Source of the DNA: Aselliscus stoliczkanus
Lineage: Eukaryota; Chordata; Mammalia; Chiroptera; Hipposideridae
Reading direction: 5' to 3'
Length of the DNA stretch: 64,000 nucleotides
Assembly: GCA_033961575.1 (NCBI GenBank)
Contig: CM066729.1
Span: forward strand, 31,282,501 to 31,346,500
Shown here: one piece after another, positions 1 to 11,829 of the stretch
Numbering within the stretch: position 1 is the stretch's first letter
Layout: the number at the start of each line of letters is the position of its first letter
Program-made: the position numbers and the translations under genes
Notes under the pieces: model-generated
Databases searched by the model: none
Seen by the model: the letters and a program-made list of their open reading frames with translations, nothing else
What the model was told of the DNA's origin: nothing

Positions 1-380
1 GGGAATCTGGGAAGGGGAACAGACAAGTTGCTGTCTTTTTGTTCTTCAGTCTAGTTGCAGAGGATGTTGCTTCACTGGCCCATGTTGGTATTGTCATTGC
101 GCTCTTCCCGGATGAGGCAGATCTGTCGCCGACCTCTGGATGTCGCTCACGGCAGCTATTGGCAGCTCACTCTGGCTGCCGGCCACTCGCTGTAGCCCAT
201 GGCAGCCCACTGCAGCAGGGGCTGCAGCCCACATCATCGCCAGGGCTCACACAGCCCAGCTCCAAGTGTAGCTGTTGTTAGCTGTAGAGGGCAGTGTCAC
301 TGGCCCTGATATGTGGGATCTGAACCGGGGCTACTGGCATCCCAAAACCAGCTCTTAACCAATGCACCACTCGGCTGGCC
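1..380 (-). repeat. Long tRNA-derived SINE, cut by the window edge
   Basis: Antisense copy of the long SINE. The body (GGGGAACAGACAAGTTGCTG...) leads to the shared head, ending in GCACCACTCGGCTGGCCC. The tail side lies outside the window. Confidence 0.85.
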
Positions 381-554
381 CTCTACTTTTTTTTTTTAAA
401 AGGAACATTTATGTAACATTTTTCCATGTGATGGAGCATTTTTTAAAACATCAGTTTTGATGATGACTATGCTAACACTGAATGAATACAGAAAAATTTA
501 TTTAATAATTATCTTCTTTTTTGCTATTATAGGTATCATTTCAATGAGTAGCTC

Positions 555-690
555 TGTTTTCTGTTTTCACTTTTTATTTGGCAATAATTTCAAACTTACA
601 GAAAGTTTGCCAGAATAGTTCAAAGAACACTCATATAACCTCTACCTAGATTCATTTATCATTTGCTCTTTGTTGTGGGTTGGGGGGTGG
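555..690 (-). repeat. Old L1 3'-end fragment
   Basis: It contains the antisense motif ...TTCAAACTTACAGAAAGTTTGC...AATAGTTCAAAGAACAC, typical of the 3' ends of old mammalian L1 elements. A related stretch occurs near 60380. Confidence 0.5.
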
Positions 691-1125
691 GAGGGATGGA
701 CATTTTCTCTACCAATTTAGGTCATAGTTGGGTGGTGTGAACCTGGGAATTAACTGACAATATCCAGATTCACAGGAGAACGCATAACAGTTTATATAGC
801 AGTGGGAGTACTCCTAACAGTTTATATAGCAGTTGAATAGGGGGAAAAGTTGCAGGGTAGTGGTTAAGGGCTTCTGTGGGAAAGTGGAAAGTATAGAAGA
901 TTTTACTGGCCTTTCTCATCTTGATGCAAATGGGCAGTCTCTTCCTAGCTGTGAATTCCCCTACAGGGGAATTTATGGCACCTGCATGCTTATCTCCTGG
1001 GGCTAAGAGTCTGTTTCCTCCCAAATGGGAAACTCTCTCCAAGGGAGGTTAATAGCGGCTGTATTTTCAGGAAGTTCCGTTTGAGTCAGATAAGGGAAGT
1101 TCAGATTGGATTTCTTTATGTGTGT
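690..1125. other. Unassigned intergenic stretch with a short tandem duplication
   Basis: No gene seen. A 19-bp unit beginning TAACAGTTTATATAGC occurs at 785-803 and again at 815-833. The region has the look of an old LTR, but I cannot name a family. Confidence 0.3.
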
Positions 1126-1170
1126 GTGTGTCTCTCTCTCTGTATATACATACATACCTATCTATGTATG
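1126..1170. repeat. Mixed TG/TC/TA simple repeat
   Basis: Low-complexity (TG)n(TC)n then TATA/CATA repeats, continuing around the transposon-like elements that follow. Confidence 0.8.
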
Positions 1171-1177
1171 TGCTATT

Positions 1178-1368
1178 AAAGGTGCCAAAAATGTATACAC
1201 GTTTTAAGAAAGGAAAAACTATTAAAATTGTAGTAATATATACCGATAACTAAAGTCACATTTGACTTTTGCAATTACAAGAGGTGCTCAAAGTGGTTAC
1301 CATCAGTGTAATTTTAATACAGTTTTCTCCTTTCTTAAAATGTGTACAGATTTTTTGGGCACCCTTTG
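1178..1368. mobile_element. Short terminal-inverted-repeat element (MITE, mariner type)
   Basis: About 190 bp bounded by inverted ends. The left end reads AAAGGTGCC...TTTTAAGAAAGG; the right end reads CCTTTCTTAAAA...GGGCACCCTTT, its near reverse complement over about 40 bp. No coding capacity. The TA-rich flanks fit TA-target insertion. Confidence 0.7.
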
Positions 1369-1375
1369 TATATAT

Positions 1376-1404
1376 ATGTATGCGCGTGCGCGCGCGCACA
1401 CACG
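1376..1404. repeat. Alternating purine-pyrimidine tract
   Basis: TATGTATGCGCGTGCGCGCGCGCACACACG is nearly perfect purine-pyrimidine alternation with a CG-rich core, a classical left-handed (Z) DNA type sequence. It abuts the mariner end. Confidence 0.75.
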
Positions 1405-1405
1405 A

Positions 1406-1968
1406 GGTCTAACAATTAAGTTCACGAACTCGTTGCAATAATGTTGCTAACCTTTTTTGATATCAGAGGAATTATTCATTATGAATTTGTACCAATTGGA
1501 CAAGCAGTTAATCAAGTTTACTATTTGGAAGTGCTGAAAAAGTTGAGTGAAAAAGTTAGATAACCTGAACTTATCGTCAGCAGTTCATGGCTCTTGCATC
1601 ATGACAATGCACCAGCTCACACGGCACTGTCTATGAGGGAGTTTCTAGCCAGTAAACAAATAACTGTATTTGGAACACCCTCCCTACTCACCTGATCTGG
1701 CTCCCAATGACTTCTTTCTTTACCTGAAGATTAATGAAATATTGAAAGGAAGACATTTTGATGACATTAAGGACAGCAAGGGTAATATGATGACAGCTCT
1801 GATGCCCATTCCAGAAAAAGAGTTCCAAAATTGTTATTAAGGGTGGACTAGGCACTGGCATCAGTGCATATTTTCCAAGGGGAGTACTTCGAAGGTGACC
1901 ATAGTGATACTCAGCAATGAGGTTTGTAGCACTGTTTCTAGGATGAGTTCACAAATTTAATTGTCAGA

Positions 1969-1970
<2 letters not shown>
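1406..1970 (+). mobile_element. Internally deleted Tc1/mariner transposon with decayed transposase
   Basis: The ends are inverted repeats: GGTCTAACAATTAAGTTC at the left and ...AATTGTCAGACC at the right, about 19 of 24 bases matching. Inside, the + strand reads LLHHDNAPAHTAL around 1590-1630 and, in another frame, YSPDLAPNDFFLYLK around 1684-1730. These are the second and third aspartate motifs of a mariner D,D34D transposase. A frameshift separates them, and at 565 bp the element is less than half an intact mariner, so it is dead. No TA duplication is visible because both flanks are dinucleotide repeats. Confidence 0.85.

Positions 1971-2011
<41 letters not shown>
1971..2011. repeat. (GT)n microsatellite
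   Basis: About 20 perfect GT units directly abut the right mariner end. Confidence 0.95.
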
Positions 2012-2012
<1 letters not shown>

Positions 2013-5000
2013 CCATTGGTCTGTCAGTGAAAGAAACTGAAGTTGCTTTCATATCATGGCTATTGTAAATAATACTGCAATGAACATAAGGGTGCATATA
2101 TCTTTTTGAATTAGTTTTTTTTGGTTTTCTTACAATAAATTCACAGAATTGAAATTGTTGAATTGTGTGGTAGTTTTATTTTTAATTTTTTGAGCAACCT
2201 CCATACTATTTTCCATAGTGGCTGCACCAATTTACATATCAGTGCACAAGGATTCCCTTTTCTCCACATCCTCACCAACACTTGTCGTTTGTCTTTTTGA
2301 TGACAGCTCTTCTGACAGTATGAGGTGATATTGTTGGGGTTTTTACCTGCATTTCCCTCATGATTAGTGAAGTTGAGCACTTTTTTATGTGTCTGTTTGT
2401 CATCTGCATGTCTTCTTTGGAGAAATGTTTGTTGAGATCTTTCGCCCATTTCTGAATGGATTATTTGTTTTTTTGATGTTCAATTATATAAGTTCTTTAT
2501 ATATTTTGGATATTAATCCCTTATCAGATATATCATTTACAAGTATCTTTCCCCCATTCAATGGCCTTTTCATTTTGTTTATGGTTTCCTTTGCTATGCA
2601 AAACTTTTTGACTTAATGTAGTCCCGTTTGTTTTTTATTTTGTTGCCCTTGCCGGAAGAGAGACATCCAAAAATACATTTCTAACACTGATGTCAGCGTT
2701 TACTGCCTATATTTTCTTCTAGTTTTATGTTTTCAGGTCTTATATTTAAGTCTTTAATCCATTTTGAGTTTATTTTTGTATATGGTATGAGAAAGTGGTC
2801 CAGATTTTCCAACACCATTTACTGAAGACTTTTCCTCATTGTGTATTCTTGCCTCCTTTGTTGTAAATTTAATTGATTATATAAGTGTGGGTTTATTTCT
2901 GGGCTTTCTTCCTGTTCCATTGATTTATGTGTGTTTTTGTGCCAGCATCATACTTTTTTGATTGTTAAAGCATTGTTATATAGCTTGAAATCAGGCAGAG
3001 TGAGGTTTCCAACTTCAATATCATTTACTTCTGCTTTCGTCTTTATTATTTCCTTCCTTCTACTAACTTTAGGCTTTGTTTGTTCTTCTTTTCTAGTTCC
3101 TTTAGGCGTAAGCTTAGATTATTTGAGATTTTTTTTTTTTATTTCTTGAGGTGGGCGTCTATTGCTATAAACTTCTCCCTTAGGAAGGCATTTGCTGTGT
3201 CCCATAGATTTTTGTAACATTTCCATTTTCATTTGTTTCAAGGTATTTTTTGATTTCCTTTGATTTCTTCACTGACTCTTTGGTTGTTTAATAGCATGTT
3301 GTTGAGCTTCCCATGTATTTTTTTCCAGTATCCCTCTTATAATGGATTTCAAGTTTCATACTGTTATGTTCAAAACAGATGCTTGATGTGATTTCAGTGT
3401 TCTTAAATTTTTTGAGACTTGTTTTGTGGCCTAACAGGTGATGTATCCTGGAGAAGTTCATGTGCATTTGAAAAGAATATGTATTCTACTGTTTTTGCAT
3501 AGAATATTCTGTACATATCTATTAAATCTATCTAGTCTAATATGTCGCTTATGGCTAATGTTTCTTTGTTGATTTTGTCTGGATAATCTATCCATTGATG
3601 TAAGTGGGGTATTTAAGTCCCCTACTATTATTGTACTACTGTCAATCTGTCCATTTATTTATATCTGTTAATATTTACTGTATGTATTTGGGTGCATAGT
3701 TATTTACAAGTGCTATCTCCTCTTGTTGGATTGATCCCTTTATCATTATGTCTTACCCTTGTTTCTTGTTATAGTCTTGGTTTTAAAGTCTGTTTTGACT
3801 AAGTATTGCTACCTCAGCTTTCTTTTTCATTTCTGTTTGCATAGACTATCTTTTTTCATCCCTTCACTTTCAGTTGTGTCTTTAGATCTGAAATAAGTCT
3901 CTTGTAGGCTGCATATATTTGTAGGTCTTGTTTTTTTGTTGTTGTTGTTGTTTTAAAATCCATTCAGCCACCCTATGTCTTTTGAATGGAGCACTCAGTC
4001 CATTTACATTTAAAGTAGTTATTGATGCATATGTACTTATTGCCATTTTCTTTCCATACTGGCTTTAAGATGGTTGGTCTACTATCTTAACAATATATGT
4101 TTACCTTTACTAGTGACGTTTCTCTTTCTTTCAGATATTTTCTTAATTCTAGTTATGGCCTTTTTTTCCACTTAAAGAATTCCCTTTAACATTTTTTGTA
4201 ATGTTGGTTTAGTCATGATGAACTCTTTTAGCTTTTGTTTGTCTAGGAAACTATCTCTCCTTCAATTCTAGTAACCTTACTGGGTAGAGTATTCTTGGTT
4301 GTAGGTTTTCTCCCTTTGAGGACATTGAATATATCATGCCACCCCCTTTGGGCCTGCAAAGTTTCTGCTGTAAAATCAGCTTATAGTCTTATGGGAGTTC
4401 CCTTGTATGTAACTAGTTGTTTTTCTCTTGCTGCTTTTAAGATTCTCTCTTTATCTTTAAATTTTGACACTTTAATTATTATGTGCCTCGGTGTGGGCCT
4501 GTTTGGAGTCATCTTATTTGGGACTCACCTTACTTCCTGGACCTGGATGTCTGTTTCCTTCACCAGGTTAGGAGAGTTTTCAGCCATTATTTCTTCAAAT
4601 AGCTTTTCTGTCCCTTTCTCTCTCTCTTCTCCTTCTGGGACCCCTATGATGCGAATATTAGTATGCTTGATGTTGTCCCAGAGTCCCTTACGCTATCCTC
4701 ATTTTTTAAAATTATTTTTTCATTTTGCTCTTCCAATTGCATGACTTCCACTATCCTGTCTTCCTGATAGCTGATACATTCTTTTGCATCATCTGATCTG
4801 CTGTTGATTCCCTCTAGTATAGTTTTTTCACTTCAGTTATATTCTTCAGTTCTGATTGGCTCTCTTTTACATATTTATCACTTTGTTGAAGTTTTCATTG
4901 CATTGATCCATTGTTTTGCAGAGTTTGATGAGTCTCTTTATGACCGTTACTTTGAGCTCTTTACCTAGTAGACAGCTTACCTCCATTTCATTTAGTTCTT

Positions 5001-6250
5001 ATTCTGGGATTTTGTCTTGTTTTTCTGGTTGGAACATATTCTTTTGTCTCCTCATTTTGCCTGTTTGTTTCTATGTATAGGTAGATCAGCTATGGCTCCT
5101 GGTCTTGAAAAAGTGGCTTTAATGTAGAAGGTGTCCTGCGAGGCCCAGGTGTGTAATTCCCCCTAGTCACCAAAACCAGATGCTCCAGAGGTGTTCCCTG
5201 TGTAGACTAGTGTGGCCTCCTGTTGTAGCTGGGCCACAACTGCTGTGGTTGCACTGGAAGGTGAGGTTGGTCACTGGCTGTGAGACCTGAACACAATTGC
5301 TGTGGGTACACTGGTGTGCAGGGCAGCACCCCTAGTGCAGCTTGCTGGTGGGTTTGGTTGCAACTGCTGCTGGTATGCTGGTTTGTAGGATGGGCCTCTG
5401 GTGTAGCTGGCTGTGAGGCCCAACTTCAACTGTTGCAGACACACTGCTGTGCACTATTGCCGACTAAAGCTGCGACCAGATGTGGCGAAGTAGGGCCACT
5501 ATGAGGGGATATCAGTGATGCCTGAGGCTACCCACCAATGTGGCAGGGCGGGAACCACTTTGGAGGGGTGCCAGTTGGGGTGGGTCCTTGGGGAAATGCC
5601 ACCATGGGTTGAACAGTGTTAGCAAGTTTAATGAAGAGTGTCAGAAATGGTGCCTGCCACTGTCAGACCAGATAGGTGGAAGGAGAGTAAAGAAAGGAAA
5701 AAAATATGGCACCCACCAGCACATCCCTAGAGAAAGTTTGAACAGATCCCTGCCCCTCCAGCACACATGCTAAGATTGGTCAATGTATCGCCTTCACTTA
5801 TAATCCTGGTGCTTTCGAAAATGCTGCCTCTGCACTGGAACTCAGAAAGAGTATGACCTTGGTTTCTTATAGCCCTTTGGCTTTCCCAGGTATAAGCCCT
5901 GCCAGTTTTCAAAGCCAGATGTTGTGGGACTCCTCTTCCCAGTGCAGATCCCCCAATCTGGAGCTTGAACCTGTCGCTCTTCATGGAGGATCTCTGAAGT
6001 TGTGATACCCCTCCCGCTTATGGGTCACCACAGAGGGAGTGGGGGACATGGGGGTCCTGACTGGGTTGAGTCTCTGCCCCTCTGACCCTTCTCAATGCAT
6101 TTTTCTTTATATCCTTAGTTGTAGAAAATCTGTGCCGCTAGTCTTCAGGTCATCCTTGGAGATAGCTGTTTTATATGTAGTTGTACTTTTGATGTCATCA
6201 AGAGGCAGTGAGTTCAGGATCTTCCTACTTTGCCATCTTGAACTCGAAGT
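2012..6250 (-). mobile_element. Long antisense L1 LINE, ORF2 part to 5' region
   Basis: Reading the minus strand gives decayed L1 ORF2 in its C-terminal part (about 2040-3000) and central and 5' parts to about 4100. Upstream sequence typical of an L1 5' region follows (4200-6250; GC-richer, ending near TTGCCATCTTGAACTC). At 4.2 kb it is shorter than a full 6-7 kb element, so internal or 3' deletions are likely. It has many stops and no functional ORF. Confidence 0.8.
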
Positions 6251-6299
6251 TAGGAGTCTGGCTTTTGAATGCTTGTCCCTGAAATGTTGTTTCTTGCGG

Positions 6300-7005
6300 C
6301 TGGTGCACAGTCCTGGCAACAAACATGTGCCCAGATCACTGTGTCACTTGATTTGTCTTTTTATTATGGGGTGGGGGGAGGGTCAGCCAAGAACCCAGAA
6401 AGGTAGAGGAAATTGTTTTTCCTCCCCCACACTGCCTCCTGAAATAGATAGAACTCTAAACTGACCTATTCTCAGGTCTAAGAGACTGGTTCAGTGAGAT
6501 GGAGGAATCTGCCAACTGAGCTCATGGACTGAAACTTCTTGGAGATTATTTTTTGAGAAAGAGCAGACAAAGAGAAGCTCTAAAGCAGAGTTGAATTCAC
6601 CCTTTTGTAAGGGAAATCTCCATTGGTAAGTGTGTTTCCCTTTCTGTACCAAGAAGAAAAGGATGATTCTAAATAACAAGAAACTCTTATCAGTGGAGAA
6701 GGTGCCGTCTTAAATCTGTATAACAGTCTCACCCTGTTTACTGTGTTTTTCCTGATAACTTCCTATAACTGGCCTCCCTATTTCCCAACATCTTTCTTTA
6801 GTCTTTAGCTGAAGATGGTATTTGAGTTGATGGCTTGGGCCACTTGGGGGAGTTTTACTCAGTTTTTGTAGGTATCTCCTATATTTAATGAGCCATATAT
6901 GTTAATAAACCCCTGTTTGTTTACCTCTTAATCTGTCTTTTGATAAAGGGTGCTTCTTAGCCACAGAACCTAGAAGAGTAGAGGGAAAAATCCTCTCTTA
7001 CAGTG
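6300..7005 (+). mobile_element. Possible old ERV-type LTR
   Basis: Unique-looking sequence with AATAAA at 6904-6909 followed by a T/GT-rich, U5-like stretch (CCCCTGTTTGTTTACC) ending near CTCTTACA. The start is not defined and I could not find a TSD. Confidence 0.35.
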
Positions 7006-8075
7006 GGAAGATACCATAAGACCATGCAAATATTCTTCTATTCATCAAAACTTTTATTTAGATTTAGCAATTATTGATGACTTTTGCCTGAGCTAATCTA
7101 TACTGTTTGAATGAAAGAAAATGAAGATTTTTTCCATTCAAACATTCTTTTCACATTTACAAGTAAGCAGTTTCTTACATCTGCAGTGCATAAAATTATA
7201 CTTCTCTCTCCACTCTCATTAACATTTATTATCTTTCTAAATGTATAGGTTATAAATTATATCATATTTTTTGTTTCCTAGAAGGGCAAAGGAAAACTTA
7301 TTAATAAATTTATTAATTTTTTAACTGTGTTCATTAAATAATCTGTTTCATTATGCCTACTTTTATCAAGAGTTTAGTGTTTTATATATCTGCATAGATA
7401 TTTATACATATATTAATGCTGTTAACCCATTTTCATATTTGTGACAATTACTTTTCTAGTCTGTCATTTGCCTTTCAATTTTGTTTATACTTTTACCTTC
7501 TATTTAAATACCTAATTTTTATATTGAGTCAAATGTATCCATCTTTTCCTTTGTGATTTTTTCCATTAAGATAATACTTAGAAAGTCTGTTTTATAGATT
7601 ACATAATAAATATTTTAGTGTTGATTGTATTCATGCTGCCCATATTAAAAGGGGCTTTTGTTGTTGTTGTTGTTGGTAGTGGTGGAAGAGAGAGGGGATA
7701 AGGAAGAATGACAATTAGTTCCAAAGATAATTTCATAAGAGTAACAGTTATTAATACTGGAACTGTTGATGAAAAAGATTGTGTGTATGTTTCTAAGAGC
7801 TCTTTTAACATAAGAATCATTCATAACTTTCTTCTTGGGGTCAGGTGTAGTTAAAACGTAATATAACAACATTAAGCATAAGATTATGCTGTTATTTATT
7901 TTTACAAAAGACCAGATGGGGTAAAGATGCCCTCTAGTGGAAGATTAGGTCCTTTGTACAATCAAACTGAAAGAAGAGGAAATCAGACCCACTGTTTTAT
8001 AAAATGCTCCACATGTGCAATTGCAATGTGGGGCTTTTGCTTTCTTTCAGAACAATAGGATCAATAACAGAATTA
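7005..8075. other. AT-rich intergenic stretch, no gene
   Basis: AT-rich sequence without a supported gene. It includes a short (TTG)n run at 7659-7676. No clear repeat family recognised. Confidence 0.5.
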
Positions 8076-8091
8076 AAAAATTAATTTTCTT

Positions 8092-9804
8092 TCTTTTTTT
8101 TCCTGATACTGGGAAACCCTGCTTTATTCTTTTTTTCTAAAAAATTTATTTATTTATTTATTTATTATTAGTTACAGATGTACAAAACAATGCAATAGTT
8201 ATCTTTTTTACCCCTTACAAAATGACTCCTCCCTCCCCCTGTCCCTTGCCCCCCACCCCGATATCATACATATCTATTACAATTCCATTGACTCCATCCC
8301 CACACTATATTCCATATCCCATGACTATATTGTGTTAAATTATAGTCGATATCTAATATTATTCAGCAGCAGCTTCAGATGTACAGTGCAGTGGTCAGGC
8401 CACTACACCGTCCATGAAGTGGTCTCCCTGACAAGACATGAGTCCTTCTGATCCTCTAAAAAAAAAAATATTTACAACATTATTGATTATATTCCCTAAA
8501 CTGTCTCTTCTGTCTCTACAGTAGTAATGTAGTTTCCAGTTTACGTTACCTCGTCCCTTCGCCTTTTCCCTCATGCCCATCCCCATCCCATCTTGCTCCC
8601 ATCAGTTTTTCCTCTGTGTCTCTAAGACTATTTCTGTTTACAGTGCTCGTTTATTCAGTTCTTTAGATTCCACATATAAGTGAGATCATATGGTATTTGT
8701 CTTTCTCTGACTGACTTATTTCACTGAACATAATGTTCTCTAGGTCCGTCCATATCGTTGCAAATGGTACGATTTCTTTCTTCCTTTACAGCTGTGTAAT
8801 ACTCCATTGTGTAAATGTACCACATTTTCTCAATCCAGTCGTCTAACTATGGGCATTTCAATTGTTTCCAAGTCTTGGCTATTGTAAATAGCGCTGCAAT
8901 GAACATAGGGGTGCATATATTTCTTTGAATTAGTGTCTTGGATTTTTCAGGATAAATATCTAGGAGTGGAATTGCTGGGTCAAAAGGTAGTTCCATTTCC
9001 AGTTCTTTGAGATGCCTCCATACTGACTTCCATAGTGGCTGCACCAATCTACAATCCCACCAACAGTGCAGCAGGGACCCCTTTTCCCCACAGTCCCGCC
9101 AGCACTTGTTGTTTGTTGATTTATTGATGATAGCCATTCTGACTGCAGTGAGGTGGTATCTCATGGTGGTTTTTATTTGCATTTCCCTAATGACCAGTGA
9201 GGTTGAACTTTTTTTCATATGCCTGTTGGCCATCTGTATGTCCTCTTTAGAAAAATGCCTCTTCATATCTTCTGCCCATTTTTTAATTGGGTTGTTTGTT
9301 TTTTTGGTATTGAGTTGCATGAATTTCTCAAAAATTTATAAATTTTGGATATTAACCCCTTATCAGATATATTGTTGACAAATACTTTCTCCCATTCAGT
9401 AGGCTGCCTTTTGTTTTATTGATGATTTCCTTTGCTGTGAAAAAACTTTTAAGTCTGATATAATCCCATATGTTCATTTTTTCTTTTACTTCCCTTGCCT
9501 GCGGGGATGTATCAGTAAAAATAATGCTCAGGGTAATGTCTGCAAATTACTCCTATATTTTCTTCCAGAAGTTTTATGGTTTCAGGTCTTACATTTAAGT
9601 CTTTAATCCATTTTGAATTTGTTCTTATATATGGCGTAAGGAGGTGGTCCAGTTTCATTTTTTTGCATGTGTCAGTCCAGTTTTCCCAGCACCATTTATT
9701 AAAGAGACTATCCTTACCCCAGTGTAAATTCTTGCCTGCATTGTCATAGATTAACTGTCCATATTTGCATGGGTTTATTTCTGGGCTCTCTGTTCTACTG
9801 ATCT
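8092..9804 (-). mobile_element. 5'-truncated L1 LINE with perfect 16-bp TSD and apparent 3' transduction
   Basis: The TSD AAAAATTAATTTTCTT is found at 8076-8091 and again at 9805-9820. On the minus strand, 8847-9320 reads as the L1 ORF2 C-terminus (for example [20 protein letters not shown]), with a stop well before the end of the element and AT-rich 3' UTR. The element is 5'-truncated. Between two poly(A) runs at its 3' end (T-runs at about 8092-8101 and 8130-8136 on +) lies about 28 bp of non-L1 sequence carrying its own AATAAA. Confidence 0.9.
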
Positions 9805-9820
9805 AAAAATTAATTTTCTT

Positions 9821-10489
9821 ATATGAGAAAATATTTTCCCATTCATATGATCTTCTCAAATGGATTTTATTTTAATTATTTCTAGGGTGCATTATCCTAT
9901 AAATAGGAAAAACCAAATTGTCATGATATACAAAATCTCTTGTTTTTCTTTTTGAAAGAAAAATCAGTCATCCTTTATTGACAAGTAAATCTACTTTTTC
10001 TCTTAAGTTTATACGGATAAACATTGACTTATTCAATAGTTAATCATTTTCAGAATTTGCTTTAATTTTATGAAAGAAATTAATATTATGAAAGAAAATA
10101 ATTAGAAAGTTATCAAAAGATCTAATGATAAATATCTAGAAAAGGAAGACATTGACAAAAATACTTATTTTATGACTTTCAGTGTCAGTGTGCTTGGAAA
10201 AGAGAATAAAGGCTAAAGGGATTGAGTGTGTAGAGTTGATTTTTTTTTTTTATGTGTCTGTGAGGGGTGTATTCTCAGAGGCTAGCCCAGAGTCTTGCTC
10301 ATAATGGAAATCAATAAACATTATTGATTTGAGGTGAGAGAATTTATTCCCTAACCATAAGAAATAAAATCTCTTTTGGATGAATTATTAAAATGATTGA
10401 AATGATAGAATATCTGTAAAGGCAAAAGTCTATTTCATTGATTTAACACTGTCCTATAAGACTCACACAAACAGTCTTGGTTATGACAA
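9821..10489. other. AT-rich intergenic stretch, nothing recognised
   Basis: No gene or clear repeat boundary seen. It contains a T-run at 10240-10250 and ordinary AT-rich sequence. Confidence 0.5.
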
Positions 10490-11040
10490 AAAGAATACTG
10501 AAGTACAAAGGTGAATAGATGGTCTTTTTAACAAATTACTGGACCAATTGGATAAGCATCTAGACAAAGAAAATGAATCTTAGCTTCCAACTCACAGCAT
10601 AAAGAAAAATCAGTTCCAGGTGGATTGCAGATCTAAATGTGACAGGTAAAACAGCAAAGCTTCTTGAAGAAAACTTAGAAACCTCAGAGACAGCAAATGT
10701 TTCTCAAACTGGACACATATAGAACTAACCACAAAGGAAAGGTTGATAAGTTATACAATATTAAAATTAAGAACTTCTCTACATAAAAAGCACCATTACG
10801 AGGGTAGAAAGGCAAATTACTCACTGGGAGAAGACATTTGTAATACATATATTCAATAAAGGACTTATCAAAAGTATATAAGAAAGCCCTACAAATCAGT
10901 AAGAAAAAGAACACAGTAGAAAAATGGACTAAAGACTTAGTAGGGACTTTACAAAAAAAAGATATTCTACTGACCAATAAACTTATGAAAATGCATTCAA
11001 CATCCTTAGTCATTGGGGCAGGTAAACTCAAATCATAGTG
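10490..11040 (+). mobile_element. Sense L1 ORF2 fragment, left part of a split element
   Basis: It resembles the C-terminal ORF2 region in sense orientation (AGCAAAGCTTCTTGAAGAAAA, then ...ACCAATAAACTTATGAAAATG and TTCAACATCCTTAGTCATTGG). The match ends near 11040 and resumes near 11830. Confidence 0.7.
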
Positions 11041-11829
11041 TGACAGCACTGTGGAACAGCAGGGGTGAGCTGGTAACTGTTTGACAATTGGCTTTCCGGT
11101 GGGGGGGGAAGTGTTATATTCATGCATCATAAATTGACAAATAATAATAAAATATGCAGCATGTATTATGCAGCATATTTTATATACTATACAGTATATA
11201 TTATACTGTATATTATTTATCAATTTGTGATGCATGAAGATAACACTTTTATAAATTCCATATAGCCAGTTGATTGTTACAGAACACTTTTGTTGAATTG
11301 TTGACCTCTTATATTCATATCTAATTTGTAATTCAACCATGCTTTGATAACTATTTTTAGCTTTTCACAACATATTAACTACAAACATGACACTTTGAGT
11401 TTAATCTGCATTGTCAGCATTTTCCCCATCTCTTAAGTCTATATAAATCAACAGAACAATCAATCAAGCCCTGATCAGTAGCATTTTCCAGTCTCCATAG
11501 TGTAAATACTCTACTGTGGTCAATTTCAAAACACCCACAGGTTATTGCTGAAAAGCTGCACAGCAGCTCATTGTATATTAACAGTATTTCCGCCATACAG
11601 ATACAATTGATATAAATGTCCTTAATAGCATACATAGATGATAGTCAAATGTAGTCAAATAACTAGGAGGTGATGAATTTTTGAATACTTATTACCATTG
11701 TTTTAATATAATTTATGTAAGCTTATAAAATTTAATCTTTAATAATGGTTGTGTTTAACAACCAGCTCGCAGTTACTGAATATTTAATTGTTGGCTCCTG
11801 AAGGCGGTGAGAGCCAATTTCAGCACACT
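11041..11829. mobile_element. Unclassified 0.79-kb insert with a palindromic core, splitting an L1
   Basis: L1 similarity is interrupted by about 790 bp of unrelated AT-rich DNA. Inside it, AAGTGTTATATTCATGCATC (near 11110) returns as GATGCATGAAGATAACACTT (near 11230-11250), and ATATGCAGCATG returns as ATGCAGCATATT, giving an imperfect palindrome of roughly 11070-11290. This fits a nonautonomous DNA transposon, but I could not define terminal repeats or a TSD. Confidence 0.45.

Noticed and set aside
4295..4744. 149-codon open frame on +
   Set aside because: It lies in an antisense L1 5' region and shows no known domain; translation is of the wrong L1 strand.
8847..9320. 157-codon minus-strand frame with clear protein similarity
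   Set aside because: It is the C-terminal piece of L1 ORF2 in a 5'-truncated insertion, so part of a dead mobile element and not a host gene.
10684..11340. 218-codon minus-strand frame
   Set aside because: Spans an antisense reading of L1 and a palindromic AT-rich insert; no recognisable protein.
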